This document shows positions 7,199-7,612 of a stretch of DNA of 7,612 bases, piece after piece. This stretch comes from an uncultured Olsenella sp. (lineage in GTDB: Bacteria; Actinomycetota; Coriobacteriia; Coriobacteriales; Atopobiaceae): contig CAMXZR010000075.1 in the NCBI GenBank assembly GCA_947253595.1, positions 1 through 7,612 on the forward strand. Reading direction: 5' to 3'. Under the pieces are notes generated by a model, which ran no database searches, had not been told where the DNA came from, and was given only the letters and a program-made list of their open reading frames with translations. Both the position numbers and the translations under genes were made by a program. Each line of letters starts with the position of its first letter. The stretch's first letter is position 1.

Positions 7199-7204
7199 CC
7201 CACC
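7199..7204 (-). promoter_or_regulatory. Ribosome binding site of the LysR gene
   Basis: GGTGGG on the minus strand lies 6 nt upstream of the ATG at 7192. It abuts the alternative TTG at 7198 directly, which would leave no spacing for that start. It supports the 300-residue form. Confidence 0.55.
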
Positions 7205-7259
7205 AATCTACGACGGGACGCGGCGGGAAGGCGCATCTCGCCTGCTCCGTCGGAAAGCC

Positions 7260-7290
7260 CGATGCCCATTGGAGAGAGATTCTAGCATCG
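7260..7290. promoter_or_regulatory. Inverted repeat spanning the LysR promoter -10 and start, possible operator
   Basis: CGATGC (7260-7265) and GCATCG (7285-7290) form a perfect 6-bp inverted repeat with a 19-nt gap. The right half overlaps the TG extension of the candidate -10, and the left half lies just past the expected transcription start. The placement would suit a repressor site or autoregulation, but short inverted repeats are frequent in GC-rich DNA. It is not a clear LysR T-N11-A box. Confidence 0.25.
7279..7287 (-). promoter_or_regulatory. Candidate extended -10 promoter of the LysR gene
   Basis: The minus strand reads TGCTAGAAT: a TG-C extension and the hexamer TAGAAT, five of six matches to TATAAT. 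No good -35 is visible at the usual spacing. The expected start near 7272 gives a leader of about 80 nt before the ATG at 7192. The element has the same TGCTA beginning as the rimP candidate promoter. Prediction is by motif only. Confidence 0.4.
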
Positions 7291-7310
7291 CCGGCACGCC
7301 CTGGCCGCAG

Positions 7311-7339
7311 CGGCGAGGCGCGGGACGCCTGCCTCGCCG
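7311..7339 (-). terminator. Strong GC hairpin after selB, possible terminator without U-tract
   Basis: CGGCGAGGC and GCCTCGCCG form a perfect 9-bp stem around an 11-nt loop. It begins 14 nt downstream of the selB stop codon at 7354. The loop can form three more pairs (GCG/CGC). No run of T residues follows on either strand, so it is not a standard intrinsic terminator. It may protect the 3' end of the selB message or act with a termination factor. Confidence 0.35.
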
Positions 7340-7353
7340 TGGAAGGGAAGGGG

Positions 7354-7612
7354 CTAGTCCCGTTCCCCGGCCGGCACGCGCGCCTCCCCCACCAGGCGGG
7401 AGAAGCCGGCATGGTCGAAGGCCTCGAGTAGGAGCTGCGCGTACTTGCGCGAGATGCCCAGGCGGTCCCGGAACTGGGCGAGCGTCACGGGGGAGTCGGA
7501 CGCGAAGAGCTCCCCGAGGGCGGCGCGGGCCTCCTCGTATGCGCTGGCCAGGATCAGCCAGCCGCCAGGCAGCTCGACCAGCCCGCCCTCACCCTCCATG
7601 TGGGCGAGAAGG
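7354..7612 (-). CDS. selB: Selenocysteine-specific translation elongation factor SelB, C-terminal part (5' end cut by window)
   Basis: SelB is the specialised elongation factor that delivers selenocysteyl-tRNA to in-frame UGA codons. Its C-terminal winged-helix domains bind the SECIS hairpin of the mRNA. The window holds the last ~85 codons, still open at position 7612. The visible part contains the end of one winged helix (LVELPGGWLIL) and the last winged helix, with the family motif FRDRLGISRKYAQLLLEAFD followed by HAGFSRLVGEARV. In known SelB proteins the block FRD..G.SRKYA..LLE..D..G.TRR.G..R sits at the very C-terminus, as here. The GTPase domain lies outside the window. An internal ATG at 7599 is not the start. 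SelB implies that the organism also has selA, selD, tRNA-Sec and at least one selenoprotein, probably nearby upstream. Confidence 0.9.
   Translation of the reverse strand, partial: LLAHMEGEGGLVELPGGWLILASAYEEARAALGELFASDSPVTLAQFRDRLGISRKYAQLLLEAFDHAGFSRLVGEARVPAGERD

Noticed and set aside
6251..7285. Plus-strand open frame (344 codons) opposite the LysR gene
   Set aside because: The minus strand encodes a complete LysR protein with a clear helix-turn-helix; the opposite frame has no domain signal.
7193..7353. tRNA-Sec (selC) gene or SECIS element in the selB-LysR spacer
   Set aside because: No cloverleaf with a TCA anticodon and T-arm consensus can be found, and no in-frame UGA gene precedes a SECIS-like stem; the only strong hairpin is after a TAG stop.

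Overview
The window is a GC-rich, entirely leftward-transcribed (minus strand) stretch of bacterial chromosome. Protein sequences and gene order suggest a high-GC Gram-positive anaerobe, most likely of the Coriobacteriia (Olsenella/Atopobium/Collinsella type). The taxonomic call is an inference from the GC-rich coding, the NusA architecture and the presence of selB; no species can be named. All the coding capacity is explained by eight genes, two of them cut by the window ends. I see no RNA genes, insertion sequences, CRISPR arrays or prophage genes.

Right end (about 6290-7612): the 3' end of selB, the selenocysteine-specific elongation factor, is followed by a hairpin. Next comes a LysR-type regulator with its own candidate promoter. 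The LysR protein resembles the regulator group that accompanies selenium-metabolism genes, and its position directly after selB supports that reading.

Left and centre (about 1-6200): this is the conserved transcription/translation operon rimP-nusA-infB-rbfA-nrnA-truB. RimP and RbfA mature the 30S ribosomal subunit, NusA controls RNA polymerase pausing and termination, and IF2 brings initiator tRNA to the ribosome. NrnA recycles nanoRNA and pAp, and TruB makes pseudouridine 55 in tRNA. The genes are separated by 25, 48, 3 and 7 nt, and nrnA and truB overlap by 4 nt, so they almost certainly form one transcript with translational coupling at the distal end. The ylxR and L7Ae-like genes that often sit between nusA and infB are absent.

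The most interesting points are three. NusA carries a C-terminal extension with a Cys-Cys-Cys-His motif that looks like a small zinc-binding module. A 12-bp hairpin followed by only four U residues sits between an extended -10 promoter and rimP, and could be a NusA-sensitive attenuator. The LysR gene next to selB is a candidate regulator of selenium metabolism. No wholly novel multi-gene system is evident; this is mainly a housekeeping region.
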